Positions 1 to 7,156 are shown, counted from the first letter of the stretch. The stretch: DNA of 24,508 nucleotides from JAXDJJ01 sp034665745 (GCA_034665745.1 JAXDJJ010000052.1:1-24508), one strand, 5' to 3'. The notes: a model not told the origin generated them from the sequence alone. A program made the numbers and translations.

Positions 1-228
1 GAGCTCGAGTCCGACATCGCCGACCTCAAGAACGTTGGCTCTAGGTGGGGCGGCGCGATCATCGCGGCCCTGTTCCTTCGTGAGTTCGTCGGGGACAACA
101 TCGCTTGGGCTCATCTGGACATCGCCGGGGCGGCGCGTGCCGACAGCGACTACGACGAGCACGCGAAGGGCGGAACGGGCGTTGCGGTGCGCACCCTCGT
201 GAACTGGGTCGAGGGAAGAGCCAGCTGA
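1..228 (+). CDS. pepA: Leucyl aminopeptidase (M17), C-terminal fragment
   Basis: The frame is open from the first base to a TGA at 226-228, so this is the last 75 residues of a gene beginning left of the window. The residues match the end of the M17 cytosolic aminopeptidase catalytic domain: ADLKNVG, then RWGGAIIAALFLREFV, then AHLDIAG, then KGGTG and VRTL. In this family the region around GGAI/AALFL and the AHLDIAG strand packs next to the two-metal active site and closes the hexamer; the metal ligands themselves lie upstream and are not visible here. The role is release of N-terminal amino acids from peptides in the cytoplasm. The family is clear, but which paralogue this is cannot be judged from the tail. 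Confidence 0.93.
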   Translation, partial: ELESDIADLKNVGSRWGGAIIAALFLREFVGDNIAWAHLDIAGAARADSDYDEHAKGGTGVAVRTLVNWVEGRAS

Positions 229-521
229 ACGACAAGCCCCCGGGTGAGGTCATCCCGCTAGGGGTTGAGCCACCCAAACCACCTCCCGGGCCCCCACCTC
301 GATCCAGCAAGCTCCACACGTTCGCGCTGTTCATGACGGCTCTTTCGGCCGTGTGCTCGCTCCTTTCTGCGCTCGCGTTCATCACCGTGAACTGGTCGGG
401 ACCTTCCCTCCGGGTCGTCGTCGCCTTCTTCTTGACCTCGATCGTGCTGTTCTTCGCGGGGGTGCTCGCTACGATCCTGACGGCCGCCCGCGACACGTAC
501 GCACGTGGCCGGCGCGGGTGA
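225..521 (+). CDS. Small two-helix membrane protein, probable CTG start
   Basis: I do not recognise the family. The protein would be 98 residues: a proline-rich N-terminal arm of about 35 residues (several PP pairs, EPPKPPPGPPP), a hydrophobic helix around residues 36-58, a short WSGPS loop, a second helix around 62-85, and a short basic tail ending RGRRG. This suggests a small inner-membrane protein with both ends in the cytoplasm. The start is uncertain. No ATG, GTG or TTG lies between the pepA stop and the ATG at 333, which would begin inside the first helix and has no ribosome binding site. CTG at 225 overlaps the pepA stop and sits 8 nt after GGGA (213-216), so I chose it. The overlap suggests coupling to pepA. 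Confidence 0.6.
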   Translation: MNDKPPGEVIPLGVEPPKPPPGPPPRSSKLHTFALFMTALSAVCSLLSALAFITVNWSGPSLRVVVAFFLTSIVLFFAGVLATILTAARDTYARGRRG

Positions 522-529
522 GGCCCTCT

Positions 530-535
530 TAGACT
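530..535 (+). promoter_or_regulatory. Putative -10 element TAGACT, leaderless type
   Basis: TAGACT lies 7 nt before the ATG at 543, and there is no Shine-Dalgarno sequence between. A start of transcription 6-7 nt downstream of this hexamer would fall on or next to the ATG. The same hexamer occurs before the gene at 5171. I see no convincing -35. Confidence 0.5.
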
Positions 536-542
536 GCGCAAC

Positions 543-746
543 ATGGAGATAGAAGGACACCCAACCCAAGACATCGTCGAAGAGCTCTCACGTCGCGGGG
601 CCATCCGCGCCGATGGGACGAGCTCGGGTCCCAACCCCGAAGCTCTGCGGTTCATCCAAGAAACGATGGGTGACGTACGCGGCTCGTGGATGTTCCTGCC
701 GCGCGAGACCTATCTCACGGGGATGGACGAAGTCCCGAATCAGTGA
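543..746 (+). CDS. Hypothetical 67-residue protein
   Basis: I do not recognise this protein. It is short, acidic and soluble, with no signal peptide, membrane segment or cysteine. The N-terminal part looks helical (DIVEELSRRGAIRADG) and the C-terminal part carries FIQETMGDVRGSWMFLPRE. It is supported as real by a start codon placed 7 nt behind a TAGACT -10-like hexamer and by a 4-base overlap of its stop with the GTG of the following flavin reductase gene. That implies coupled translation and perhaps a related role, but no function can be assigned. Confidence 0.55.
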   Translation: MEIEGHPTQDIVEELSRRGAIRADGTSSGPNPEALRFIQETMGDVRGSWMFLPRETYLTGMDEVPNQ

Positions 747-1210
747 CTATCGACACCGAGGCCTTCAGGGAAACGCTAAGTCGTTTCGCATCCGGAGTCA
801 CAGTGGTTACCGTCGCATCCGACGGAACCTTGCACGGGATGACGGCGTCTTCTTTCGCCTCGGTTTCCCTCGATCCACCGCGCGTGCTCGTGTGCCTCGA
901 CAAGTCCTCGCGTACTCGGGCGTTGCTCGCCGACACGTTCGCCATCAACATCTTGAGCTCGGAACAAGAAGGGGTATCTCGTTCCTTCTCCCACGCTGGC
1001 GACAAGCCGTTCGATTCACTCCCACACGAGATCGGCCCGAGCGGCGCACCCTTGTTGCACGGTGCTCTCGCATGGATCGAGTGTGCAACGTCGAGCATCG
1101 TTGACGGTGGCGATCACGACATCATCATCGGCGACGTCACTGGATGCAGATCGGCCGAGGGCCACCCCCTGATCTATTTCAAACGGGGTTACAGAACACT
1201 CGAGGGCTAA
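743..1210 (+). CDS. Flavin reductase-like FMN-binding protein
   Basis: The 155-residue product matches the flavin reductase-like (split-barrel FMN-binding) family: FRETLSRFASGVTVVTV near the N-terminus, GMTASSFASVSLDPPRVLVC at about residues 33-52, then FAINILSSEQEGVSRSFS, and the C-terminal YFKRGYR. The family holds short reductases that use NAD(P)H to make reduced flavin for two-component monooxygenases, plus oxidases that keep the flavin bound. The partner enzyme is not in this window, so the substrate is unknown. GTG at 743 overlaps the stop of the preceding small gene in a GTGA arrangement; further upstream codons give a non-homologous extension. The gene ends in a 4-base overlap with the convergent gene at 1207. 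Confidence 0.88.
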   Translation: MTIDTEAFRETLSRFASGVTVVTVASDGTLHGMTASSFASVSLDPPRVLVCLDKSSRTRALLADTFAINILSSEQEGVSRSFSHAGDKPFDSLPHEIGPSGAPLLHGALAWIECATSSIVDGGDHDIIIGDVTGCRSAEGHPLIYFKRGYRTLEG

Positions 1211-1536
1211 CCACCCAAGGTGTCACCAGGTCTGATCGCGGCCGCGGCCCCCGCATTGAGCTCGACCACGTATCGCGAGCCGCGCACCCACTTGCTCACG
1301 CGCCAGGTGGGCATAGGCGAGATGACATGCAGCACGACCCAGTTGCGATCGCAGAAGACAACGTCGATCGGTTGCGACATGAAGAACGTGTGCACCTGAC
1401 TGGCCGGCTGCAGGATCAATGCTCGCTCCGGCGGTAGTGACCAGCCGATAAGCCCACGCGCGCGCGACCGCCAGCCGCGCGCCCAGACGACCTCTTCGGC
1501 CAGTGGGGCTCCCGCGTGGGTCAATCGCTCCCTCAT
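1207..1536 (-). CDS. DUF192 family protein
   Basis: The 109-residue product resembles DUF192: an N-terminal ARGLIGWSL segment, QPASQVHTFFMSQPIDVVFCD in the place of the family's WMKNT/IPLDIVF core, a middle strand VVLHVISPM, and a C-terminal YVVELNAG with RPGDTL. DUF192 proteins are small beta-barrel proteins of unknown function, often secreted in other bacteria. This one has no signal peptide and so appears cytoplasmic. The family resemblance is clear at the C-terminus and weaker at the N-terminus. The ATG has no ribosome binding site but follows TAACCT by 7 nt. The gene is divergent from the small gene at 1581 with only 44 bases between. Confidence 0.78.
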   Translation of the reverse strand: MRERLTHAGAPLAEEVVWARGWRSRARGLIGWSLPPERALILQPASQVHTFFMSQPIDVVFCDRNWVVLHVISPMPTWRVSKWVRGSRYVVELNAGAAAAIRPGDTLGG

Positions 1537-1543
1537 GTCGATT

Positions 1544-1549
1544 AGGTTA
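1544..1549 (-). promoter_or_regulatory. Putative -10 element TAACCT, leaderless type, overlapping a forward TAGGTT
   Basis: On the minus strand TAACCT ends 7 nt before the ATG at 1536. The complementary strand reads TAGGTT at 1543-1548, which could serve as a -10 for the divergent gene at 1581 and would give a leader of about 26 nt that contains its strong ribosome binding site. Confidence 0.5.
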
Positions 1550-1580
1550 TTTGCGAGGCAACGACTAGGAGGTTCCGAGC

Positions 1581-1739
1581 TTGACTAAATGGGAGTACGC
1601 AAGCGTGCCGCTGATCTCGCACGCACTGCAAGAGATCCTCAATCAGTGGGGCGAAGAAGGCTGGGAGCTCGTTCAGGTTCAAGAGAGCCAGTCCACGGGG
1701 ACTATCGCGTTCATGAAACGCCCGAAGCAAGAGGGCTAA
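1581..1739 (+). CDS. DUF4177-like small protein, TTG start
   Basis: This 52-residue protein starts at TTG, 7 nt behind a perfect AGGAGGT (1567-1573), which fixes the start. The sequence KWEYASVPLI, then LNQWGEEGWELVQV and AFMKRPK matches the DUF4177 pattern of small actinobacterial proteins that begin with KWEY and carry a GWELV core, thought to form a compact beta-alpha-beta unit. The function of the family is unknown. It is divergent from the DUF192 gene, and its TAA overlaps the stop of convergent moaC. The length fits the family and no residues look missing. Confidence 0.85.
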   Translation: MTKWEYASVPLISHALQEILNQWGEEGWELVQVQESQSTGTIAFMKRPKQEG

Positions 1740-2197
1740 CCAGCCGTCCAGTCTCCCGACCTGCCCCCCGATTTCCGTAGCAGCCGGATGTCGGTGATCG
1801 ACGCTCCCCTATCGATGCCCTTGATCATGTCGTAGATCGTGAGGGCCGCGGCCGAGACCGCAGTCAAGGCTTCCATCTCCACCCCCGTGCGCTCGGCGGT
1901 ACGAACGATCGCCCTGATCTCGATTCCGCGTTCGTTGGGATCGAAGGTCACTTCGACCGCGCCGATCGCGATCGGATGGCACAGAGGGATGAGCTCGGAT
2001 GTCTTCTTGGCTCCCATGATCCCGGCGATGCGGGCCACTTCCAAGGCGTCGCCCTTCTCGAGCTCTTTCGCAAGGATGCGGTCACGCGTAGCTGAGGCCA
2101 TCAGCACCGACCCCGAGGCCTCGGCCTCTCGCACAGTCACCTCTTTGGACGTGACGTCGACCATGCGGGCCTCGGACTCGGGATGCTGTTCCACCAC
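1736..2197 (-). CDS. moaC: Cyclic pyranopterin monophosphate synthase MoaC
   Basis: MoaC turns the MoaA product (3',8-cyclo-7,8-dihydro-GTP) into cyclic pyranopterin monophosphate in molybdenum cofactor synthesis, in the cytoplasm. The 153-residue product has the family hallmarks: RMVDVTSKEVT (residues 11-21), IAGIMGAKKTSELIPLCHPI (about 57-76) and TGVEMEALTAVSAAALTIYD (about 103-122), ending in a GGRSG tail. The length is usual. GTG at 2197 forms TAGTG with the galU stop, implying coupled translation; an ATG 11 codons later is possible, but MoaC proteins normally have a short lead before RMVDV. No other moa, moe or mog gene is in the window, so the rest of the pathway must lie elsewhere. Confidence 0.95.
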   Translation of the reverse strand: MVEQHPESEARMVDVTSKEVTVREAEASGSVLMASATRDRILAKELEKGDALEVARIAGIMGAKKTSELIPLCHPIAIGAVEVTFDPNERGIEIRAIVRTAERTGVEMEALTAVSAAALTIYDMIKGIDRGASITDIRLLRKSGGRSGDWTAG

Positions 2198-3081
2198 TAG
2201 AGCTCGGCGACGCGCTTCACGAGGAAATCCCTCAGCGGTTTGGCCAGATCATCGCGGCGTAGAGCCAACTCGATCGATGCCTTGAGGTAGTCGAGCTTCT
2301 TGCCTACGTCGTAGATCGGGCCCGGATGTGAGTACGCGTACACATCCTGTTCCTTCATCAGCAGCCTGATGCCATCGGTCAGCTGGATCTCTCCCCCGAC
2401 GCCCCGTTCCGTCACGCGGAGCGCGTCGAACAACTGAGGGTTGAAGACGTAGCGACCTCTGGCAGCAAGATCGGAGGGTGCTTCGTCCCTAGGCGGTTTC
2501 TCGACCATGTCCTTGATCCGATAAGTGCGGTCGCCAACCTCTTCGGGGTCGATGACGCCGTAAGACGAGATGTCCTCGTGCGGCACCTGTTGCACCGCTA
2601 GGGCGCTGGCATCGAAGCGATCGTGGATGTCGATCAAGGCCTTAAGTAGGTCCGGTTCATCACCTATCGGCTCTGGAACGATCTCGTCGGGCACGATCAC
2701 GGCGAACGCATCGTCACCGACGAACTCGGCCGCGGTGAGAACCGCGTGCCCGAAACCGAGCGGCTCGGTCTGTAGGACGTACTCGATCTTGGCCAGCGAA
2801 GACACATGCCGAACCGCGCTCAGGGCGTCACGCTTGCCTGCAGCCTCCAGATGAGTTTCGAATTCAGGTGCACGCTGGAAGTGCTCCTCGATCGAGCCCT
2901 TACCGCTACTCGTAATGACGACTATCTGTTCGATGCCCGCACGAACGGCTTCCTCGACGGCGTACTGGATCCCCGGCTTGTCGACGACCGGGATCATCTC
3001 CTTCGGTATCGCTTTAGACGCGGGCAAGAAGCGCGTTCCAAGACCGGCGGCGGGGATGACCGCCTTCCGTACGACGCTCAT
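2197..3081 (-). CDS. galU: UTP-glucose-1-phosphate uridylyltransferase
   Basis: GalU makes UDP-glucose from UTP and glucose 1-phosphate, feeding cell-wall and extracellular polysaccharide, trehalose and glycogen routes. The 294-residue protein begins with the nucleotide-binding signature KAVIPAAGLGTRFLPASKA, followed by PKEMIPVVDKPGIQYAVEEA. It also has FGHAVLTA, FAVIVPDEI, MVEKP at about residue 190, GRYVF, and EIQLTDGI. All parts of a bacterial GalU are present and the length is normal. The ATG overlaps the stop of the upstream GGDEF gene by 4 bases (ATGA), and its stop overlaps the start of moaC by 1 base, so the three genes form a tight, probably co-translated operon. Confidence 0.96.
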   Translation of the reverse strand: MSVVRKAVIPAAGLGTRFLPASKAIPKEMIPVVDKPGIQYAVEEAVRAGIEQIVVITSSGKGSIEEHFQRAPEFETHLEAAGKRDALSAVRHVSSLAKIEYVLQTEPLGFGHAVLTAAEFVGDDAFAVIVPDEIVPEPIGDEPDLLKALIDIHDRFDASALAVQQVPHEDISSYGVIDPEEVGDRTYRIKDMVEKPPRDEAPSDLAARGRYVFNPQLFDALRVTERGVGGEIQLTDGIRLLMKEQDVYAYSHPGPIYDVGKKLDYLKASIELALRRDDLAKPLRDFLVKRVAEL

Positions 3082-5084
3082 CGAGCCACTTTGAGGTTCG
3101 GGGCCGCGTCTTCGCTCATCTCGACACGATCGCGGCCCCCTTCCTTCGCTCGATAGAGAGCTCGGTCGGCGGCCTCGACCAACTCGTGGAAGGAGTTGCC
3201 GTGCTGCGGATAGGCGGCGCCCCCGATCGAGACGGTGACCTTCACCGGCTCGTCCCCCGGCCCACCGAACGGCACGGAGCGGATCGCTTCGCGGATCTTC
3301 TGCCCGGTGGTCAACGCACCTTCGGCGTCAGTCTCCGAGAGCAAGCAGATGAACTCCTCACCTCCGTAACGAGCGAACGTGTCGACTTCACGGAGGCTCT
3401 GCTTGACGCGCTTCGAGAACTCGATAAGCACGGCGTCACCACGTTGGTGGCCTTGAGAGTCGTTGAGCTCCTTGAAGTGGTCGAGGTCGAGCATCAACAA
3501 GCTGAAGGGGCGCTCGAACCGGGTTGCGGTTGCGAGCACCTGCCGGAACTGCATCTGGAAGTAACGACGGTTCCACGTGCCGGTCAGTCCGTCAGTCAGC
3601 GACAGCCGCTGAGCCTCCTCATGCAACCGAACGTTCTCGACCGCAACGCCCCCCTGCTCTGCGAGGAACACAACGGTTTCGAGGTCCTCTGCCGTGAATG
3701 GGGCTCCGGCGTCGTTCCGATACGCAGCAAGTACCGCCATGATGCGATCCTCGCTGTACAACGGCACCGCGATAGCGACGGGGAACGGGGGCTCGTTGCG
3801 GCCGGGCCGCGGCCCCCCCGACGAAGGCAACAGGACCGGAGTAGCGCGCTCGGCGACGAAGCCGACGACACCCTCGCCTATCGCTACCGGCAGAGGCTGG
3901 TCGTCACCCATCCCGACCATCCTGGTGGGTTGCAGAGCGTCGCGCGTTGGCGTGAACATCCACAACGCGGCTGCATCCGCGCCGACCGCATCCGAAGCGG
4001 TGTTCAAGATCGACTCGAGCATCGACTTCATGTCATGTGTTGACCGGAGGGTCTCGCCGACACGACGAACCGCCCGCTGTAGCTGGTCCCGAGACGACGA
4101 CAATTGCGAATAAGAAACACTCAGCTTGTCGCGCATCTCGTTGAACGCGGTCGCAAGTTCACCGACCTCGTCCTTCGTGCGGACGGGGATCGGCATGTCG
4201 AAGCGACCTTCCGCGATCGCCCGGGCACCTTCAGAGAGTTCCGCAAGCTCGCGCGTCAGGAGTCTGGAAAGGTATGTCGCTAGCAAGGTAGTTCCGATGA
4301 TCGCGATCAGTAACACGGCAAGCATCTGAAGCACCAACTGCCGGGACAATGCGTCGATCGGCGCAGATAACGTCGATGCGATCAGGGCCATCCCACCCGG
4401 CAGTTGCTCGGCCTCGGCCTTTGCATCGCCTGCGAGATCCACGTCGAACTGGTCGCCGAACTTCGGGTCGGCCGGCCGGACCTGGGCCATCGATGCAGTG
4501 GTCGCTACGACGCTGCCGTCCGAAACGATGGAGAGATCGACGTCGTCCTGGGTCGGCGCCGGCAACAGGTTCCTGTCGACCCAGAACCCGCCGGTCACCT
4601 CGGCGACCTTCCCTCGACCGGGCAGTCGGATCGGCAAAACCGGTGAACGGGCGAACCCTGGACCGCTAGAGGCCAGGCCGATCTCCTCCCACGACGGCAT
4701 CTCGAAACCGTTGAGGAACTGGCCGAGCTCGGATTCTGCCGCCACGAGCCGGCCCGAGGGCGATCGGACGATCAAGAAGTCGATGACCTCGCTCCGACTC
4801 ACCAGAGCATCGAGGTGCGCGCTGATCGGGCTGGCTTCGAGCCGACGGTGATCCATCAGGCCCGAGAACCTCCGCGTCCCTATGAGGGACTTGATCTCGG
4901 GTTCGAGCAGCTCGACCTCGGCGTTGTACTCGCTGACCGCGCTATTCAGTGCCGGCCTAAGAGCGAGGAGCGAACGGCGGCTCAGCTCGCCGACCACGAC
5001 GCGCTGCACCAAGACCCCGGCGATGGCAAGCGGCAGGATCACGATGAGCACGAAGTAGAGCGTGAGGCGTCGCTGGAGCGACAA
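3078..5084 (-). CDS. Membrane diguanylate cyclase (sensor-HAMP-GAF-GGDEF)
   Basis: The 668-residue protein has a membrane helix at about residues 9-29, an extracytoplasmic sensor region at 30-245, a second helix at about 249-275, a HAMP linker (275-325), a GAF domain (about 345-485) and a C-terminal GGDEF domain (about 495-655). The active-site signature is intact as GGEEF at 574-578. RxxD (REVD, 565-568) lies exactly five residues before it, the usual inhibitory site for c-di-GMP, so the enzyme should make c-di-GMP from GTP and be limited by its product. The sensor ligand is unknown. TTG at 5084 lies 5 nt behind an AAGGGAG ribosome binding site. A TAAAGT at 5136-5141 (minus) is a weak -10 candidate. 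It is the first gene of the operon with galU and moaC. Confidence 0.93.
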   Translation of the reverse strand: MSLQRRLTLYFVLIVILPLAIAGVLVQRVVVGELSRRSLLALRPALNSAVSEYNAEVELLEPEIKSLIGTRRFSGLMDHRRLEASPISAHLDALVSRSEVIDFLIVRSPSGRLVAAESELGQFLNGFEMPSWEEIGLASSGPGFARSPVLPIRLPGRGKVAEVTGGFWVDRNLLPAPTQDDVDLSIVSDGSVVATTASMAQVRPADPKFGDQFDVDLAGDAKAEAEQLPGGMALIASTLSAPIDALSRQLVLQMLAVLLIAIIGTTLLATYLSRLLTRELAELSEGARAIAEGRFDMPIPVRTKDEVGELATAFNEMRDKLSVSYSQLSSSRDQLQRAVRRVGETLRSTHDMKSMLESILNTASDAVGADAAALWMFTPTRDALQPTRMVGMGDDQPLPVAIGEGVVGFVAERATPVLLPSSGGPRPGRNEPPFPVAIAVPLYSEDRIMAVLAAYRNDAGAPFTAEDLETVVFLAEQGGVAVENVRLHEEAQRLSLTDGLTGTWNRRYFQMQFRQVLATATRFERPFSLLMLDLDHFKELNDSQGHQRGDAVLIEFSKRVKQSLREVDTFARYGGEEFICLLSETDAEGALTTGQKIREAIRSVPFGGPGDEPVKVTVSIGGAAYPQHGNSFHELVEAADRALYRAKEGGRDRVEMSEDAAPNLKVAR

Positions 5085-5158
5085 CGGGTCTCCCTTTTCC
5101 TTTTTGCCCTTAATTGTCGGCAGGAGGTGAGGCTCACTTTACTGGGCGGGGTGACCTC

Positions 5159-5164
5159 TAGACT
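5159..5164 (+). promoter_or_regulatory. Putative -10 element TAGACT, leaderless type
   Basis: TAGACT lies 6 nt before the ATG at 5171, with no ribosome binding site between (only GGGCCC). It is identical to the hexamer at 530-535. Confidence 0.55.
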
Positions 5165-5170
5165 GGGCCC

Positions 5171-5479
5171 ATGCCCATCTATGAATACGCCTGTACCGCC
5201 TGCGGCGAGCGCACCGAGGCCAAGCAGAGCTTCGCAGATCCACCCCTGACGGAGTGCCCGCATTGTGGCGGGAGCCTGCGCAAGCTCTATTCACCCGTTG
5301 GGATCGTTTTCAAGGGCTCGGGCTTCTATTCGACCGATGCCAAGAAGAAGTCGAGCTCGACGTCGACGACTTCGACGTCGGACACGAAGCCCTCTAAGAC
5401 CGAGAAGACCCCCACCAAGACCGAGACCAAGAGTGAAAAAAAAGAGGCCCCCGGAAAACCGGGGGCCTCTCCCGCGTAG
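5171..5479 (+). CDS. FmdB-type zinc ribbon protein
   Basis: The first 55 residues form an FmdB/CxxC_CXXC_SSSS zinc ribbon: MPIYEYACTACGE, with one Cys pair at 8 and 11 and a second CPHCGG pair at 29 and 32, then the family's KLYSPVGIVFKGSGFYSTD. The name comes from a formamidase operon regulator, but the molecular role is not established. The remaining 45 residues are a low-complexity tail of Ser, Thr, Lys, Glu and Pro, probably disordered. The last codons (EKKEAPGKPGASPA) are written by DNA that is also a perfect intrinsic terminator for the opposite strand, so the tail sequence is probably shaped by that. The ATG follows TAGACT by 6 nt without a ribosome binding site. Confidence 0.92.
   Translation: MPIYEYACTACGERTEAKQSFADPPLTECPHCGGSLRKLYSPVGIVFKGSGFYSTDAKKKSSSTSTTSTSDTKPSKTEKTPTKTETKSEKKEAPGKPGASPA
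5436..5470 (-). terminator. Intrinsic terminator for the secreted-protein gene at 5502-6194
   Basis: A perfect 12-bp GC-rich stem (5443-5454 with 5459-5470) closes a 4-base AAAA loop on the plus strand (TTTT on the minus strand). Read on the minus strand the stem is followed by eight T (5436-5443). This is a classical rho-independent terminator pointing leftwards, 31 bases past the stop at 5502. It lies wholly within the 3' end of the convergent FmdB coding sequence. On the plus strand there is no T tract after the stem, so it should act mainly in one direction. Confidence 0.93.
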
Positions 5480-5501
5480 GTGCCAGTACCTACATCTTTG
5501 A

Positions 5502-6194
5502 CTATTTGGTAATGGTGATCATCTGCTCGAAGTGAGCGATCGCAGGTGAGTCCTGGCTGACGATGTCGGCCATGAACTTCTTTGCACCCGGCTTCTTAGC
5601 GTTCGTGATGATCGGAACACCGGACTCGGACGCCGAGTTGATGGTCAGGTCGACCGTCAAAGCGTTGCAAGTGGCATCGCTTGGGGTCGGAGCGCCCTCG
5701 ATCTTCCATCCGGTGGCCTTGCTACCGGTAACTAGCAGACGGACACGGTTGGCAGGCTCGATGTCGAGGAACCACACTGCGTGCACGCCACTGTCGGCCT
5801 CTTCGTCCGTGCGGGTGCGCTCGTAGAAGGTTGCCGGAACGGTCAAGGGAGCCTTGGCCTCTTTCACGGGGACACTCGGGTGACATCCGGGCCCCGCCGC
5901 GATGACGATGTTGCCGCTGCCGATGACTTCGCCCTTCTCACGGCCTGCGGGATCCGTGACGGTCGGGATCGCCTCGTCGGACGCGATGTCGAAGCCTTTG
6001 GGGATGTAGCCGATGAAGTTACCGATCTCCTCGTCGTCGTTGGCGAACTCGAGGTGGAAGGTCATCTCGGGGTGACCCAGAGCCTTCGTGTCGGACAGCG
6101 AAACAGTGAACTTCGGCGCGAACTGCGCGTGGGCAGCGCTCGGCAGCAGTGATGCGGCCAGCGCCAGAGCAACGAACAGAACTGACTTCTTCAT
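5502..6194 (-). CDS. Secreted protein of unknown function
   Basis: I do not recognise the family. The 230-residue product begins with a clear signal peptide, KKSVLFVALALAASLLPSA followed by AHAQ, cleaved probably after AHA at residue 23. The mature part looks all-beta, with strands such as FTVSLSD, MTFHLEF, VRLLVTG and MITITK. It has two cysteines, in GPGCHPS and SDATCNAL, that could form a disulfide. ATG at 6194 follows GGAGGT by 5 nt, which decides the start; an in-frame codon 47 residues earlier would bury the signal peptide. It is followed by its own strong terminator and is divergent from uppP, so it is probably a single-gene unit. Confidence 0.82.
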   Translation of the reverse strand: MKKSVLFVALALAASLLPSAAHAQFAPKFTVSLSDTKALGHPEMTFHLEFANDDEEIGNFIGYIPKGFDIASDEAIPTVTDPAGREKGEVIGSGNIVIAAGPGCHPSVPVKEAKAPLTVPATFYERTRTDEEADSGVHAVWFLDIEPANRVRLLVTGSKATGWKIEGAPTPSDATCNALTVDLTINSASESGVPIITNAKKPGAKKFMADIVSQDSPAIAHFEQMITITK

Positions 6195-6347
6195 GTCGAC
6201 CTCCAGAAAGCGTGGGTCTCGGGGGCCTTGGTTGGGCCCGTTGTAGAGGGATGATTCGTCGCCTTGTTTCCGATTCCTTCCACCCCGTGGCCCTCTAGGG
6301 CCATACAGAACCTCGAAAAGGGGCGAATCGGTCACTGGAGCCGCCCG

Positions 6348-6353
6348 TATGCT
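6348..6353 (+). promoter_or_regulatory. Putative -10 element TATGCT near the uppP start
   Basis: TATGCT lies 8 nt before the uppP ATG at 6362, with no ribosome binding site between. It would give an mRNA with no leader or only one or two leader bases. Confidence 0.42.
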
Positions 6354-6361
6354 GCCGCCCG

Positions 6362-7156
6362 ATGTCTGTCTTCCACGCGGCCGTGCTCGGAGCCGTACAA
6401 GGTCTCACCGAGTTCATCCCGATCTCGTCATCCGGACACCTCGTCCTGGTCCCCGAAGCCTTGGGTTGGGACCAGCCGGGCCTCGGGTTCGACGTCCTGT
6501 TGCACGTCGCGTCTTTGGCCGCCTTGATCGGCTACTTCAGGAAAGACCTGATCGGGCTCGTCCGGGGAGTCTTCTCGGGCGATCGTTCGTCCCGAAGACT
6601 GCTGTTGCTGCTTGTCATCGGCACCGTGCCCGCCGCGATCGCCGGGCTCGTGCTTAACGACTACTTCGAGAAAGCCTTCGACGATGCAAAGTCGTCGGCG
6701 ATCCAACTCTTATTCACCGCAGCGATCCTTGTTGGAGCGGAGCTCGTCTACCGGCACCACCGAGCGCGACAAGATCGTTTGCGGTCGATCGACGATCTCA
6801 ACGCGACCGACGCAACGGTTATCGGCGTTGCCCAGGCGATCGCGATCCTTCCCGGGATATCTCGTTCCGGTTCGACCATCGCGGCCGGACTCGGTTTGAA
6901 GATGGAACGTGACGACGCGGCCCGCTTCGCGTTCCTACTGGCGATCCCCGCGCTGTTCGGAGCCGCACTCGTCAAGGTGCCCGACCTCGGCGGCGCCGAG
7001 CTCACAGGCGGTCCGGCGATCGCCGGTTTCATCGTGTCGCTAGTTACGTCCTACATCGCTATCGCGGGATTGATCCGCTACCTACGAAACAGAACCCTTT
7101 ACCCGTTCGCGATCTATTGCGTGATCGCCGGAGTGTTCTTCTATCTAGTCGTCTAG
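6362..7156 (+). CDS. uppP: Undecaprenyl-diphosphatase UppP (BacA)
   Basis: UppP removes a phosphate from undecaprenyl diphosphate at the membrane to recycle the lipid carrier used for peptidoglycan and other wall polymers; extra copies give bacitracin resistance. The 264-residue protein is strongly hydrophobic, with about seven to eight membrane segments. It shows both family motifs: QGLTEFIPISSSGHL at residues 13-27, containing the catalytic Glu17 and the PISSSGH stretch, and PGISRSGST at 164-172, with the essential Arg168. The length is typical. The ATG has no ribosome binding site but follows TATGCT by 8 nt. The gene is convergent with the TldE gene, 11 bases beyond its stop. Confidence 0.96.
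   Translation: MSVFHAAVLGAVQGLTEFIPISSSGHLVLVPEALGWDQPGLGFDVLLHVASLAALIGYFRKDLIGLVRGVFSGDRSSRRLLLLLVIGTVPAAIAGLVLNDYFEKAFDDAKSSAIQLLFTAAILVGAELVYRHHRARQDRLRSIDDLNATDATVIGVAQAIAILPGISRSGSTIAAGLGLKMERDDAARFAFLLAIPALFGAALVKVPDLGGAELTGGPAIAGFIVSLVTSYIAIAGLIRYLRNRTLYPFAIYCVIAGVFFYLVV

Noticed and set aside
5340..5440. A DNA repeat in the low-complexity tail of the FmdB-type gene (TCGACGTCG copies)
   Set aside because: The copies are short and irregular and are explained by runs of Ser, Thr and Asp codons.
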